Below, piece after piece: positions 13,415 to 20,721 of a DNA stretch of 26,462 bases. The notes under the pieces were generated by a model, which did no database searches, was not told where the DNA came from, and saw nothing but the letters and a program-made list of their open reading frames with translations. The translations under genes and the position numbers were made by a program. How positions within the stretch are numbered: the stretch's first letter is position 1; the number at the start of each line of letters is the position of its first letter. Source of the DNA: a virus; IMG/VR virus record IMGVR_UViG_3300020054_000644, positions 1 to 26,462 of that record; one strand, written 5' to 3'.

Positions 13415-14272
13415 ATGATATTAGTTGACTACAATCAGATGATGCTTTCATCATTGTTTGCTCAGATTGGAAACCATACTGACATTGATTTAGATGAAAA
13501 TCTACTTCGTCATATGTTTCTAAACTCACTTCGTTTCAATAGGAAAAAATTCTATGAAGAATATGGTGAGATTGTAATATGCGCAGACAATAAAAATGTA
13601 TGGAGACGTGATTATTTTCCGTATTATAAAGCAAATCGTAAAAAAAATCGAGATGAATCCGAAATGGATTGGAACAAACTCTTTGAGTGTGTTCATAAAA
13701 TACGTGATGAACTTGCTGAACACTTTCCTTATAAAGTACTTTATATAGATCGTTGTGAAGCCGATGACATTATTGCTACAATTGTTCATTCAGAAGGTCA
13801 GTTGCTTTATGGTGGTGGCGAAAAAATCTTAATCCTATCAGGAGATAAAGATTTTATGCAATTACATACATACGCAAATGTTGACCAATATAACCCAACT
13901 ATGAAAAGATGGGTACGAACAGATGATCCTAATAAATATTTACAAGAACATATATTGAAAGGTGATGTAGGTGACGGTATTCCAAATATTCTTAGTGCTG
14001 ATAATTGTCTTGCTATTGGTGAACGCCAAAGGCCATTAACTAAGAAAAAGATTACTGCTTTTACTACTGAACCTTCATCTATGGACGAAGAAACAAAGTT
14101 ACGTTTTAATCGTAATAAAAAGATGATTGATCTAGGTGAAATTCCACAAGAATACAAAGATAAAATTCTAGAGGAATATCGTAAAGATAGTCCTGTAGGT
14201 AGAGAACATCTTTTTAATTTTTTCGTAAAAGCAAAATTGAAGAACTTAATTACTGATATACAGGATTTTTAA
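13415..14272 (+). CDS. rnh: RNase H / 5'-3' exonuclease of the T4 rnh type
   Basis: FEN1-like 5' nuclease that removes RNA primers and flaps during lagging-strand synthesis. Conserved acidic sites run in order: VDYNQM at the N-terminus, CADNKNVWRRDYFPYYKANR, CEADDIIATIVHSEG, LSGDKDFMQLHTYA and GDVGDGIPNILS, which together are the metal-binding cluster and the helix-hairpin region. Length (285 aa) is close to the T4 protein (305). It follows its own promoter and is coupled to a DUF6433-like gene one base after the stop. Confidence 0.9.
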   Translation: MILVDYNQMMLSSLFAQIGNHTDIDLDENLLRHMFLNSLRFNRKKFYEEYGEIVICADNKNVWRRDYFPYYKANRKKNRDESEMDWNKLFECVHKIRDELAEHFPYKVLYIDRCEADDIIATIVHSEGQLLYGGGEKILILSGDKDFMQLHTYANVDQYNPTMKRWVRTDDPNKYLQEHILKGDVGDGIPNILSADNCLAIGERQRPLTKKKITAFTTEPSSMDEETKLRFNRNKKMIDLGEIPQEYKDKILEEYRKDSPVGREHLFNFFVKAKLKNLITDIQDF

Positions 14273-14273
14273 A

Positions 14274-14711
14274 ATGGCAATTAAATTATCAATTTCTGAG
14301 ATTGTAACAAAATGCTCAGAATTTAAATCAAAAAAAGAAAAAATAGAATGGCTTCAAAAAAATGATGCAGTTCCACTTCGTACAGTATTGAGACTCATTT
14401 ATGATCAAGATATAGAGTTTTTAATACCTGACACACCACCTCCTTGGAAGAAAAATAACTATCCAGACGCTACAACTATGCTTTATAGAGAAGCTCGTCG
14501 TCTCAAAATTTTCTTTAAGGGTGGAGGATATGACAACTTACAACAGGTAAAAAGAGAATCATTATTCATTTCTTTACTAGAAGATATTGAAGATAATGAT
14601 GCTGATCTTTTAGCAAATCATATGATTTCTCATACTCCAGTTAAAGGTGTTACTCGAAAAACTATAGAAGAAGCATTTCCTACTTTATTCACTGACCCGT
14701 TACGGGTTTAA
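14274..14711 (+). CDS. Conserved phage protein, DUF6433-like
   Basis: A 145-residue protein downstream of RNase H. KKEKIEWLQKNDAVPLRTVL followed by RLIYDQDIEFLIPDTPPPW, and EAFPTLFTDPLRV at the end, resemble the T4-like family now called DUF6433. No catalytic motif is seen; conserved placement next to rnh suggests a replication role, which is inference. A small inverted repeat sits at its stop codon. Confidence 0.68.
   Translation: MAIKLSISEIVTKCSEFKSKKEKIEWLQKNDAVPLRTVLRLIYDQDIEFLIPDTPPPWKKNNYPDATTMLYREARRLKIFFKGGGYDNLQQVKRESLFISLLEDIEDNDADLLANHMISHTPVKGVTRKTIEEAFPTLFTDPLRV
14695..14709 (+). terminator. Weak terminator-like hairpin
   Basis: ACCCG (14695-14699) and CGGGT (14703-14707) around TTA, followed only by TT. 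Five pairs and a short T-run make it a weak candidate. It overlaps the end of the DUF6433-like gene. Confidence 0.35.
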
Positions 14712-14741
14712 CTTCCACTAGACAAAAGGACGATATGGTAA

Positions 14742-14915
14742 ATGTCACGCAAGAGATTTCGATCCTTCCGCGATAAGAATATGGACGAATGGAGTGAATA
14801 CTCCAAAAGAGAAGACCGCAGGTCTGAGCGCAAGAAAAAGAATCGAAGAACTACACGAAAAGATCGTTTAAACGAAAAGTTTAAAAACTTTAAAGCTTGG
14901 AAAAATGATGAATAA
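14742..14915 (+). CDS. Small highly basic protein
   Basis: A 57-residue protein dominated by Arg, Lys, Asp and Glu (RRSERKKNRRTTRKDR). AAGGA lies about 12 bases upstream. It fills the space between the DUF6433-like gene and the next promoter. The charge suggests RNA or DNA binding; no domain is recognised. Confidence 0.6.
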   Translation: MSRKRFRSFRDKNMDEWSEYSKREDRRSERKKKNRRTTRKDRLNEKFKNFKAWKNDE

Positions 14916-14919
14916 ACTG

Positions 14920-14948
14920 TTGACATACTGAAAAAAGTGTGTTATAAT
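14920..14948 (+). promoter_or_regulatory. Consensus promoter for the HAD-type gene
   Basis: TTGACA (14920-14925), 17-base spacer, TATAAT (14943-14948), preceded by AAACTG. The start near 14955 would give a short leader containing a 14-codon frame from 14959 that overlaps the start at 14990. Confidence 0.75.
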
Positions 14949-14989
14949 ATGTTTTTAAATGATGAAATGTTATGAGTACGTGGAGAAAT

Positions 14990-15571
14990 ATGGAATTAAG
15001 TGACAAGGTTATCCTTGTAGATTGTGATGGTGTTTTACTTGATTGGGAGTATAGCTTTTACAAATTTATGATTAGTAAAGGATATACAGTTAAAGAAGCA
15101 GGACATTATAAAATCAATGAAAGCTTTGGTATTCCATACGATGAAGGTAAAAGATTAATTACTCACTTTAATGAAAGTGCTAACATTGGTTTCTTATATC
15201 CTTTTAGAGATGCCGTTAAATATGTAAGAAAGCTTCATGAAGAACATGGGTACATATTTCATTGTATTACCTCATTATCCACTGATCCGTTTGCTAAAAA
15301 ACTTAGAATTCAAAACCTTGAAAATGTGTTTGGAAAAGGCATATTTGAAGAAGTGGTCTGTCTAGGTTGCGGAGACGATAAAGATGAGGCTTTAGAGCCT
15401 TACAGAGACACTGGATGTTTTTGGATAGAGGATAAACCAGCAAACGCAGAACTAGGCCTCAGATTAGGTCTGGTGCCCTTTTTAATTGAACATGAACACA
15501 ATAAAGATTACGTAAATGATAATTTTCAGAAAGTTAAAACCTGGAAAGAAATTTACGAATTTGTTGTATAA
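14990..15571 (+). CDS. HAD-superfamily phosphatase, nucleotidase-like
   Basis: HAD hydrolase conserved in T4-like marine phages. Motif I is VDCDGVLLDWE (nucleophile Asp and DxD), motif II the Ser/Thr in CITSLSTDPFAKK, and motifs III/IV are around DKDEALEPYRDTGCFWIEDK followed by PANAELGL. It may dephosphorylate nucleotides, possibly 5'-deoxynucleotides, but substrate is not determined. ATG 14990 gives the family-typical N-terminus and has GGAG 4 bases upstream; an in-frame ATG at 14972 without a ribosome site would add six residues. A late-promoter match overlaps the stop codon. Confidence 0.75.
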   Translation: MELSDKVILVDCDGVLLDWEYSFYKFMISKGYTVKEAGHYKINESFGIPYDEGKRLITHFNESANIGFLYPFRDAVKYVRKLHEEHGYIFHCITSLSTDPFAKKLRIQNLENVFGKGIFEEVVCLGCGDDKDEALEPYRDTGCFWIEDKPANAELGLRLGLVPFLIEHEHNKDYVNDNFQKVKTWKEIYEFVV

Positions 15572-15574
15572 ATA
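15567..15574 (+). promoter_or_regulatory. T4-type late promoter, exact TATAAATA
   Basis: Exact match to the T4 late-promoter octamer, overlapping the HAD gene stop. A start near 15580 gives the MPTYEF-type gene a leader of about 24 bases. It is the best late-promoter candidate in the window. Confidence 0.55.
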
Positions 15575-15603
15575 AAGATATGATAGATTGGAATATTTAA
15601 TTA

Positions 15604-15846
15604 ATGCCAACATACGAATTCAAAGACACCAATACAGGTGAAATCTTCGAGAAGATCCTCAAAATCTCGGAGCGAGAATCCTTCCTCGAAAAAAACCCTC
15701 ATTTAAAACAAATTATTAGCGGACAAACTGTGATTGAGTCTGCGCGTCTTGGTCGTATGAAACCCGACCAAGGCTTTCGTGATTTGCTTTCTGATATGAA
15801 AAACAATAAAAGCTATACAGGAAATAAAATCAACGATTGGAAGTAA
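15604..15846 (+). CDS. Conserved T4-like MPTYEF protein
   Basis: An 80-residue protein beginning MPTYEFKDTNTGEIFEKIL, with ISERESFLEKNPHLKQIISG and a tail GFRDLLSDMKNNK. This layout is conserved in T4-like phages. The N-terminus resembles FmdB zinc-ribbon proteins but the zinc cysteines are absent, so it should not bind zinc that way. Function unknown; the exact late promoter before it suggests late expression. Confidence 0.75.
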   Translation: MPTYEFKDTNTGEIFEKILKISERESFLEKNPHLKQIISGQTVIESARLGRMKPDQGFRDLLSDMKNNKSYTGNKINDWK

Positions 15847-15887
15847 CTCGTATATTATGATGTTGATTTGCCATAAGGAGGTTATAT

Positions 15888-16658
15888 ATGTCGAAACAAC
15901 GTCGTATTTCTCAGAAGGAGAGACGAAGATTAGAACGTGAAGTGAGATCTGGAACATTAAATTCCAAGTTTAGTATGAGGCCTATCAAACCAATTACAAT
16001 CACACAAGAAGATATGTTTGATTCATATCGTGCAGGATATAATATTGCTGCAATTGGTACAGCTGGAACAGGTAAAACTATGTGCGCTATGTACTTAGGA
16101 TTAAAGGATGTTCTTGAATCAGAAAAATACGAACAACTTATTATCGTTCGTTCTGCTGTACAAACAAGAGAACAAGGGTTCATGCCAGGAACTCAAGCTC
16201 AAAAAGAAGCAGTATATTCTACACCATACGCAGACATTACATGTGATTTATTTGGTAGAGGAGATGCTTGGGAAATCCTAAAGCAAAAAAGGCAGGTTAA
16301 ATTTATGACGTCTTCCTTTGTGAGAGGATTAACATTTGACAACTCTATTATTGTAGTTGATGAATGTCAATCTATGACGTATCATGAACTTGATAGTATC
16401 ATAACAAGAGTAGGAGAATCATCAAAGATTATATTCTGTGGAGATACTAAACAAGATGACTTAGCTGGTTCGAGAAATCGAAACGATGTTTCCGGCCTAG
16501 GTGGTTTTATAGATGTTATTAATAGAATGCATAAGTCTTTTAGGACTATAACATTTACAACAGATGACATTGTAAGATCAGGTCTAGTTAAAGAATATAT
16601 AATAGCAAAGGAGACAATTAACACAAAAGGTTATGTTCCACAATTTGCTGTAGCATAA
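15888..16658 (+). CDS. phoH: PhoH-like P-loop ATPase
   Basis: PhoH family ATPase, very common in marine phages. Walker A is IGTAGTGKTMCAM near residue 60, Walker B is SIIVVDECQSMTYHEL, and FCGDTKQDDLAGSR carries the sensor region. Length (256 aa) is normal for phage PhoH. The true role is unsettled; RNA or nucleotide metabolism and phosphate starvation have been proposed. An ideal ribosome site (AAGGAGG) precedes the ATG, and a strong terminator follows, so this gene ends a transcription unit. Confidence 0.93.
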   Translation: MSKQRRISQKERRRLEREVRSGTLNSKFSMRPIKPITITQEDMFDSYRAGYNIAAIGTAGTGKTMCAMYLGLKDVLESEKYEQLIIVRSAVQTREQGFMPGTQAQKEAVYSTPYADITCDLFGRGDAWEILKQKRQVKFMTSSFVRGLTFDNSIIVVDECQSMTYHELDSIITRVGESSKIIFCGDTKQDDLAGSRNRNDVSGLGGFIDVINRMHKSFRTITFTTDDIVRSGLVKEYIIAKETINTKGYVPQFAVA

Positions 16659-16671
16659 CATAGGGGGAGAG

Positions 16672-16700
16672 TGGCGGAGTCCATCTCCGCCATTTCTTTT
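16672..16700 (+). terminator. Rho-independent terminator after phoH
   Basis: TGGCGGAG (16672-16679) and CTCCGCCA (16685-16692) pair perfectly around a 5-base loop, followed by TTTCTTTT. A textbook intrinsic terminator, one of the strongest in the window. Confidence 0.9.
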
Positions 16701-16714
16701 ATAGAGATAATATT

Positions 16715-16966
16715 ATGACACAAGAAATTCAAGATTACAAACTCAATTGGTTAAGGAAATCCTCTTATAGAGTAAAACTTCCTAAAGACCAAAATTCACA
16801 AGAGTGCTTAGCCTGGTGCACAGACACGCTCGAAGAAAAAGTATGGGATTATTCTTTAAATCCAGAAAATGAACAATATACATTTTTCTTTAATTCACCA
16901 TCATTAGCTGAAAGATTTAAATCAACATTCAAAAATGGAGATACACGAACAGTCGATTTAGCTTAA
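16715..16966 (+). CDS. Hypothetical phage protein
   Basis: An 83-residue soluble protein (LNWLRKSSYRVKLPKDQNSQ ... YTFFFNSPSLAERFKS). Unrecognised. It comes after the phoH terminator, yet no good sigma70 promoter is visible before it, so read-through or an unrecognised promoter is needed. The ribosome site is weak (TAGAG upstream). Confidence 0.65.
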   Translation: MTQEIQDYKLNWLRKSSYRVKLPKDQNSQECLAWCTDTLEEKVWDYSLNPENEQYTFFFNSPSLAERFKSTFKNGDTRTVDLA

Positions 16967-16988
16967 ACCTTTCCAAGGAAACTATATT

Positions 16989-17678
16989 ATGTTATTTGAA
17001 CACTACGATCATCAGATCGAATTACCACCACTTACAAGAAAAACTACAGAAAATGGAAGAAGATATTTTACACCAACAGGTGAAGCGTATCCTTCTGTAA
17101 CCACTGTTTTAGGAATCTTAGGTAAAGCGTCATTAATGGCGTGGCGCAAAAGAGTTGGAGAAGAAGAAGCTAATCGTATTAGTTCTCAGGCAGCACGACG
17201 CGGTACAGCGGTTCATAAACTTTGTGAAAACTATTTAGATAATAAAGAAGATTATAAAGATGGTCAACAACCCGCAAATATCTTCATGTTTAATACAATT
17301 AAACCAGTATTAGACAAAAAGATAAATAATATATGGTTCCAGGAAGCTTTTCTCTATAGTGATGAATTACAAACTGCGGGCCAGGTAGATTGTATTGCAG
17401 AATACGATGGTAAACTGTCAGTGATTGATTTTAAAACATCGAGAAAGTTAAAATCAGTCGAACATATTCAAAATTACTTTATGCAGGTTTCTTTTTATGC
17501 AAAAGCATTTGAAGAAAGAACAGGACAAGCAATACATCAAGGTGTTGTACTTATCGGTGTTGATGATGCTGAACCTCAAGAGTTTTTTATTGATCCCGAT
17601 GATTACATCGAACACTTTAAAGCTGTAAGGGAGACATATAAAACTCTATATGAAAAAGACACGGTACATAATAATTGA
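16989..17678 (+). CDS. PD-(D/E)XK exonuclease (Cas4/RecB-like)
   Basis: A 229-residue nuclease of the restriction-endonuclease fold. TAGQVDCIAEYDGKLSVIDF followed by KTS gives the D...(D)xK active site, AARRGTAVHKLCENYL is the helix with the conserved His, and IQNYFMQVSFYAKAFEER the QxxxY-type helix seen in RecB/Cas4-like exonucleases. It probably takes part in phage recombination or host DNA degradation. AAGGA precedes the ATG. The next gene overlaps its end by 29 bases. Confidence 0.82.
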   Translation: MLFEHYDHQIELPPLTRKTTENGRRYFTPTGEAYPSVTTVLGILGKASLMAWRKRVGEEEANRISSQAARRGTAVHKLCENYLDNKEDYKDGQQPANIFMFNTIKPVLDKKINNIWFQEAFLYSDELQTAGQVDCIAEYDGKLSVIDFKTSRKLKSVEHIQNYFMQVSFYAKAFEERTGQAIHQGVVLIGVDDAEPQEFFIDPDDYIEHFKAVRETYKTLYEKDTVHNN

Positions 17679-17997
17679 TAAAGATATGGGTGTCTTTTTA
17701 GGTACCTATGATGGTGCCTCATTAGGACAACATGACGATAATAGAATCTATGCATGCTTTGCTGCAAACAATCCATTTGGATTGACAACAGCATGTTCTT
17801 TTAAAAGTGATAGAGCAGCAAATTTTTATATAAGAGATATGTTTCATGAAACAAAAAGAAGCGATCTTATAACAGTACCAGTTGAATGTGATACAGAATT
17901 TCCATCTGTAATTGATATAATCAAAGCAGGACATGCAGATAAAGTGCATGATATGTCAGATACTTTATTTGAAATGGGTAACCAAACAGTTCATTAA
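17650..17997 (+). CDS. Conserved phage hypothetical protein
   Basis: A 115-residue protein beginning KKTRYIIIDKDMGVFLGTYD. The N-terminus recalls small T4-like proteins that follow the exonuclease, but no function is known. The stop lies 8 bases before the -35 of the next promoter. Confidence 0.68.
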   Translation: MKKTRYIIIDKDMGVFLGTYDGASLGQHDDNRIYACFAANNPFGLTTACSFKSDRAANFYIRDMFHETKRSDLITVPVECDTEFPSVIDIIKAGHADKVHDMSDTLFEMGNQTVH

Positions 17998-18005
17998 AAA
18001 AACAG

Positions 18006-18034
18006 TTGACATTTACGAAGAACTGTGATAATAT
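18006..18034 (+). promoter_or_regulatory. Family B promoter for the ppGpp hydrolase gene
   Basis: TTGACA (18006-18011), 17-base spacer TTTACGAAGAACTGTGA, TAATAT (18029-18034). The spacer nearly matches the bS21 promoter at 7706. The start near 18041 is one base from the ATG at 18042: leaderless. ACAGTT / AACTGT again form an inverted repeat. Confidence 0.75.
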
Positions 18035-18041
18035 AAGAAAA

Positions 18042-18572
18042 ATGACAGATAAAAAATTAATTAGTGAAGCTCTCATGTTTGCGGTAAAAGCACATGGAGA
18101 TCAAAGAAGAAAATACACAGGTGAACCTTATATCGTTCATCCAGTTGGTGTCGCGAAAATTATAGAAGATTCCGTAGAACATACAACTGAAATGATAGTA
18201 GCAGCTTTACTTCATGATGTAGTAGAAGATACTGCAGTTACTTTCTCAGATATATCAGAAAAGTTCGGTACAAAAGTAGCTGAACTTGTCCACTATCTCA
18301 CAAACGTCTCAGAAAAAGAAGATGGTAATCGTGCATTTCGAAAGAAAATGGATGCAGATCATTTTGCTTTGGGACCAGCTGAGAGTCAAACTATAAAGGT
18401 CGCAGACCTTATTCATAACAGTGAAACGATCATCCCTCATGATCAAAAATTCTTTCACAAAGCATATAAACACGAAAAACAATACCTTTTAAGTGTATTG
18501 ACAAAAGCAGACCCAATTTTATTGGATAGAGCACAAACAATCCTTTCAGATGCCTGGGATCCAGCAAATTAG
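18042..18572 (+). CDS. HD-domain small alarmone hydrolase (SpoT/MESH1-like ppGpp hydrolase)
   Basis: Predicted (p)ppGpp 3'-pyrophosphohydrolase: the hydrolase half of RelA/SpoT only. Family motifs from ATG 18042: AHGDQRRKYTGEPYIVHPVG (His18, His33), ALLHDVVEDT with the HD pair His58-Asp59 and the E62-D63 pair typical of active hydrolases, and IKVADLIHN with the last metal-binding Asp. The 176-residue length fits stand-alone small alarmone hydrolases; there is no synthetase or regulatory domain. Removing ppGpp would counter the host stringent response and keep host ribosome and nucleotide synthesis running. The in-frame ATG at 18006 lies inside the promoter -35 region and is not used here. The message should be leaderless, and a hairpin ends the unit. 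Nucleotide substrate other than ppGpp (for example pGpp or NADPH, as for MESH1) is possible. Confidence 0.85.
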   Translation: MTDKKLISEALMFAVKAHGDQRRKYTGEPYIVHPVGVAKIIEDSVEHTTEMIVAALLHDVVEDTAVTFSDISEKFGTKVAELVHYLTNVSEKEDGNRAFRKKMDADHFALGPAESQTIKVADLIHNSETIIPHDQKFFHKAYKHEKQYLLSVLTKADPILLDRAQTILSDAWDPAN

Positions 18573-18599
18573 TCAAAAAACCTTAAAATAAATTAGTAA

Positions 18600-18645
18600 T
18601 AAAATCAATAACTTAGATATGTGTGTTTCTAAGTGGTTGATTTTA
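18600..18645 (+). terminator. Long hairpin, probable bidirectional terminator
   Basis: AAAATCAA (18601-18608) pairs with TTGATTTT (18637-18644), with CTTAGA (18612-18617) and TCTAAG (18628-18633) as the inner stem. It ends the hydrolase unit just before the next promoter. The T-run is the stem's own 3' end. Confidence 0.6.
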
Positions 18646-18656
18646 AAAGGAAAAAT

Positions 18657-18733
18657 AATTGAACTTTTTTCACAAAAAGGGTTGACATTTGCTTTGAGAT
18701 GATGTACAATAGCTACATAAATTAGGAAAAGGA
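18657..18733 (+). repeat. 77-bp direct repeat, copy 1 (promoter cassette)
   Basis: Identical over 77 bases to 21921-21997: an A/T upstream dyad, the whole promoter at 18682-18710 and the start of the leader with AGGAAAAGGA. Different genes follow the two copies. Confidence 0.9.
18682..18710 (+). promoter_or_regulatory. Family A promoter
   Basis: TTGACA (18682-18687), 17-base spacer TTTGCTTTGAGATGATG, TACAAT (18705-18710). The start near 18717 gives the gene at 18741 a leader of about 24 bases with AGGAAAAGGA. Confidence 0.85.
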
Positions 18734-18740
18734 ATAAATT

Positions 18741-19106
18741 ATGAAAACATTTACAGTAAAGCAGATCAAGTTCAACGAAGTAGAATCTGAGTATCCTAAC
18801 GAGTTTGGTTGGGACGGTGCTGTTGCTCGTTCAGAGAAGTGGAGAGCAAAGATGGACTACATGCACTTTCAGGCAGATGAAGGTGATGTGTTCAAAGTAG
18901 AGGACATTGATCTGTACAACGATACGTTCCTAGTACAAGCAGAAGATTTGGACCATGTGTTCCATCTGACTAATGTGTGGAACGATATGGATAAAGTTCA
19001 CATGTATGAGCAAGGTCATTCAACAAGTGTTGGTGACCTGATTGTTGATAACGATAGTGGCGATACATTTATGGTCGCTAGCTTTGGTTTTGATAAGGTA
19101 GCTTAA
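18741..19106 (+). CDS. Hypothetical early protein
   Basis: A 121-residue acidic protein. The ending HSTSVGDLIVDNDSGDTFMV followed by ASFGF resembles small phage and plasmid proteins with an SVGD...GF ending, function unknown. It is preceded by a promoter and an AGGAAAAGGA ribosome site. Its G/C-rich synonymous codons are slightly more frequent than in its neighbours, which may indicate separate origin. Confidence 0.7.
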   Translation: MKTFTVKQIKFNEVESEYPNEFGWDGAVARSEKWRAKMDYMHFQADEGDVFKVEDIDLYNDTFLVQAEDLDHVFHLTNVWNDMDKVHMYEQGHSTSVGDLIVDNDSGDTFMVASFGFDKVA

Positions 19107-19107
19107 T

Positions 19108-19263
19108 ATGAAATTACAAGAATATTTTGATTTTTTAGATGCACTTCGTGAGAGTGGTTCGATTAATATGTTTGGAGCTCCTAAGGTGCTTCAAGAAGAG
19201 TTTGGTTTGAGTAAAGGAGAATCTTTTGAGATTTTCACTGCTTGGACAGAAAAATTTAAATAA
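19108..19263 (+). CDS. Small conserved phage protein (NMFGAPKVLQEEFGLSKGE type)
   Basis: A 51-residue protein, FDFLDALRESGSINMFGAPK then VLQEEFGLSKGESFEIFTAW. I recall close small proteins in many phages that share the SG..NMFGA...L...FGL pattern. Starts one base after the previous stop. Ends 15 bases before the next promoter. Function unknown. Confidence 0.7.
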   Translation: MKLQEYFDFLDALRESGSINMFGAPKVLQEEFGLSKGESFEIFTAWTEKFK

Positions 19264-19278
19264 AAGTGAAAAAAACTG

Positions 19279-19307
19279 TTGACATTTGCTTTTAAATGAT
19301 GTATAAT
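19279..19307 (+). promoter_or_regulatory. Family A promoter for the DUF932 gene
   Basis: TTGACA (19279-19284), 17-base spacer, TATAAT (19302-19307), both hexamers exact. The upstream AAAAGTGAAAAAAACTG stretch is also found at 20908. The start near 19314 gives a ~29-base leader with GGAG. Confidence 0.88.
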
Positions 19308-19342
19308 AGTCTAGTAAATTAAATTAATGGAGAAAATTTGTT

Positions 19343-20299
19343 ATGGCACATAATATTGAAATAATCGATGGTCAAGCTCAAATGGCTTACCGTCTAAGCG
19401 CTGGAGTACCTTGGCATGGTCTTGGAGTTCCAGTAGAAGATGATATGACTCCTGCGGAGATGATGAAAGCTGCTGGTCTTGATTGGACTGTTAAGCTTGT
19501 TGATTCTTTTGTAGAGTCTAATGGAGTGAAAGTTCCTACTGGAATGCAATCACTTATTCGTGAAACTGACAACAAAATTCTCACCAATGTTGGTGGAAAT
19601 TGGAATCCTTGTCAAAACGCTGAAGCTTTCGATTTCTTTTCGGATTTCGTAAAAGCAGGTGATATGGTAATGGATACTGCTGGTTCACTTAAAGATGGTC
19701 AAATCGTTTTTGCTGCTGCTGATGTGAAAGATGGTTTCACACTTTTTGGTGGCGACGAAGTGAAAGGTTACCTTCTTTTTTCTAATCCTCACAAATACGG
19801 ACACTCTATCGATGTCAAATTCGTAATGACTCGAGTTGTTTGTAATAATACTCTCTCAATGGCATTGACTGAGCGTGGTCAACCTGCTATTAGAGTATCA
19901 CACAGGAATCAATTTGACGCTGAAAAGGTTAAAGAACTTCTTGGTATTTCACACACAAGGATTGAACAGTTTAAAGGTGCTGCTGAGTTCCTTGGTTCTA
20001 AGCAATATAAAGATCAAACTTTCCAAGATTTTCTTGGTCAAGTATTTGGTACTTCATCTCAAGAAGGTAAAACTCTTAGTAGGACTGCTGAAAGAGCACT
20101 TGAAATTGTTGAAACACAACCTGGTGCAAACTTCAAACCTGGTTCTTGGTGGAATGCTTACAATGCAGTTACTTACATGACTGACCATGAGCTTGGTAGA
20201 ACTGCTGATGCTCGAGCTACTTCAGCTTGGTATGGTGTTAACGCAAAAAGAAAGCTTAAAGCTCTCGACCTTGCGGTAGAAATGGCGGAGGCTGCGTAA
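19343..20299 (+). CDS. DUF932 phage/plasmid-like protein
   Basis: A 318-residue DUF932 family protein (TIGR03299-like), common on phages and plasmids. Family features include VPWHGLGVPVEDDMTPAEMM near the start, PYFLFSNPHK-type FSNPHKYGHSIDVKFVMTRV then VCNNTLSMAL, and SWWNAYNAVTYMTDHELGR at the end. The activity is unknown; such proteins are often early and abundant. It has its own near-consensus promoter, a good ribosome site and a terminator overlapping its stop codon, so it is a one-gene unit likely expressed strongly and early. The codon choice is notably rich in GGT, GCT and CTT, as in highly expressed genes; this is a visual impression only. Confidence 0.88.
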   Translation: MAHNIEIIDGQAQMAYRLSAGVPWHGLGVPVEDDMTPAEMMKAAGLDWTVKLVDSFVESNGVKVPTGMQSLIRETDNKILTNVGGNWNPCQNAEAFDFFSDFVKAGDMVMDTAGSLKDGQIVFAAADVKDGFTLFGGDEVKGYLLFSNPHKYGHSIDVKFVMTRVVCNNTLSMALTERGQPAIRVSHRNQFDAEKVKELLGISHTRIEQFKGAAEFLGSKQYKDQTFQDFLGQVFGTSSQEGKTLSRTAERALEIVETQPGANFKPGSWWNAYNAVTYMTDHELGRTADARATSAWYGVNAKRKLKALDLAVEMAEAA

Positions 20300-20316
20300 G
20301 CAGCTTCCATTTTTTT
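20287..20316 (+). terminator. Rho-independent terminator at the DUF932 stop
   Basis: GGAGGCTGC (20287-20295) pairs with GCAGCTTCC (20300-20308), nine pairs with one G-T, loop GTAA, then seven T (20310-20316). The stop codon lies in the loop region. Confidence 0.88.
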
Positions 20317-20339
20317 AATTATTAGGAAAAGGAAAAATT

Positions 20340-20669
20340 ATGGTAAAATTAGATAAAAAAGGAAAAATTAGAACTGACGCTTATGTTGGAACATTTGACA
20401 CTGGTTGTGCTGGTGATATGTTAGAAGTAGAATCAATCAGAACTTTAGTCAAAGGTTTGAATCAAGAGCTTAAAAATTCTGGTGCTGTTTGTAAGTACGG
20501 TAGAGATTTAAGGTTCAGAGTAGATGTAAAAGGTAGAAAGCCAATTCATAAACCAAGAAAAACTCCAGCTGGAAACTATACTGGTTGGACTTGGGGTGGT
20601 GACGTCATTGGTGGTCTTTCAAACGCTGGTGCTGTTGATGTCTACATTCACAGAAGGTACACATGGTAA
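20340..20669 (+). CDS. Hypothetical early protein
   Basis: A 109-residue basic, Gly-rich protein (GRKPIHKPRKTPAGNYTGWT, then WGGDVIGGLSNAGAVDVYIH). Unrecognised. AGGAAAAGGA before the ATG is the same ribosome leader seen at 18721 and 21985. No promoter is visible between the DUF932 terminator and this gene, so read-through may supply it. Confidence 0.65.
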   Translation: MVKLDKKGKIRTDAYVGTFDTGCAGDMLEVESIRTLVKGLNQELKNSGAVCKYGRDLRFRVDVKGRKPIHKPRKTPAGNYTGWTWGGDVIGGLSNAGAVDVYIHRRYTW

Positions 20670-20680
20670 GTTGGTTGTTT

Positions 20681-20703
20681 GGCTGGTGTGATATCAGCTT
20701 TTT
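20681..20703 (+). terminator. Terminator-like hairpin
   Basis: GGCTGGT (20681-20687) with ATCAGCT (20693-20699), seven pairs including two G-T, then TTTTT (20699-20703). It follows the gene ending at 20669. Confidence 0.65.
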
Positions 20704-20721
20704 AAAAGATAAAGGAATTCT

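Noticed and set aside
14959-15003. A 14-codon leader frame overlapping the start of the HAD-type gene.
   Set aside because: Possible leader peptide, but nothing in its sequence supports function.
19875-20180. A Leu/Lys-rich + strand frame inside the DUF932 gene.
   Set aside because: A shifted-frame shadow of a firm, well-conserved gene.
20395-20422. TTGACA-16-TATGTT inside the gene at 20340.
   Set aside because: The -10 is poor and the next start codon is far away; it does not share either family's spacer.
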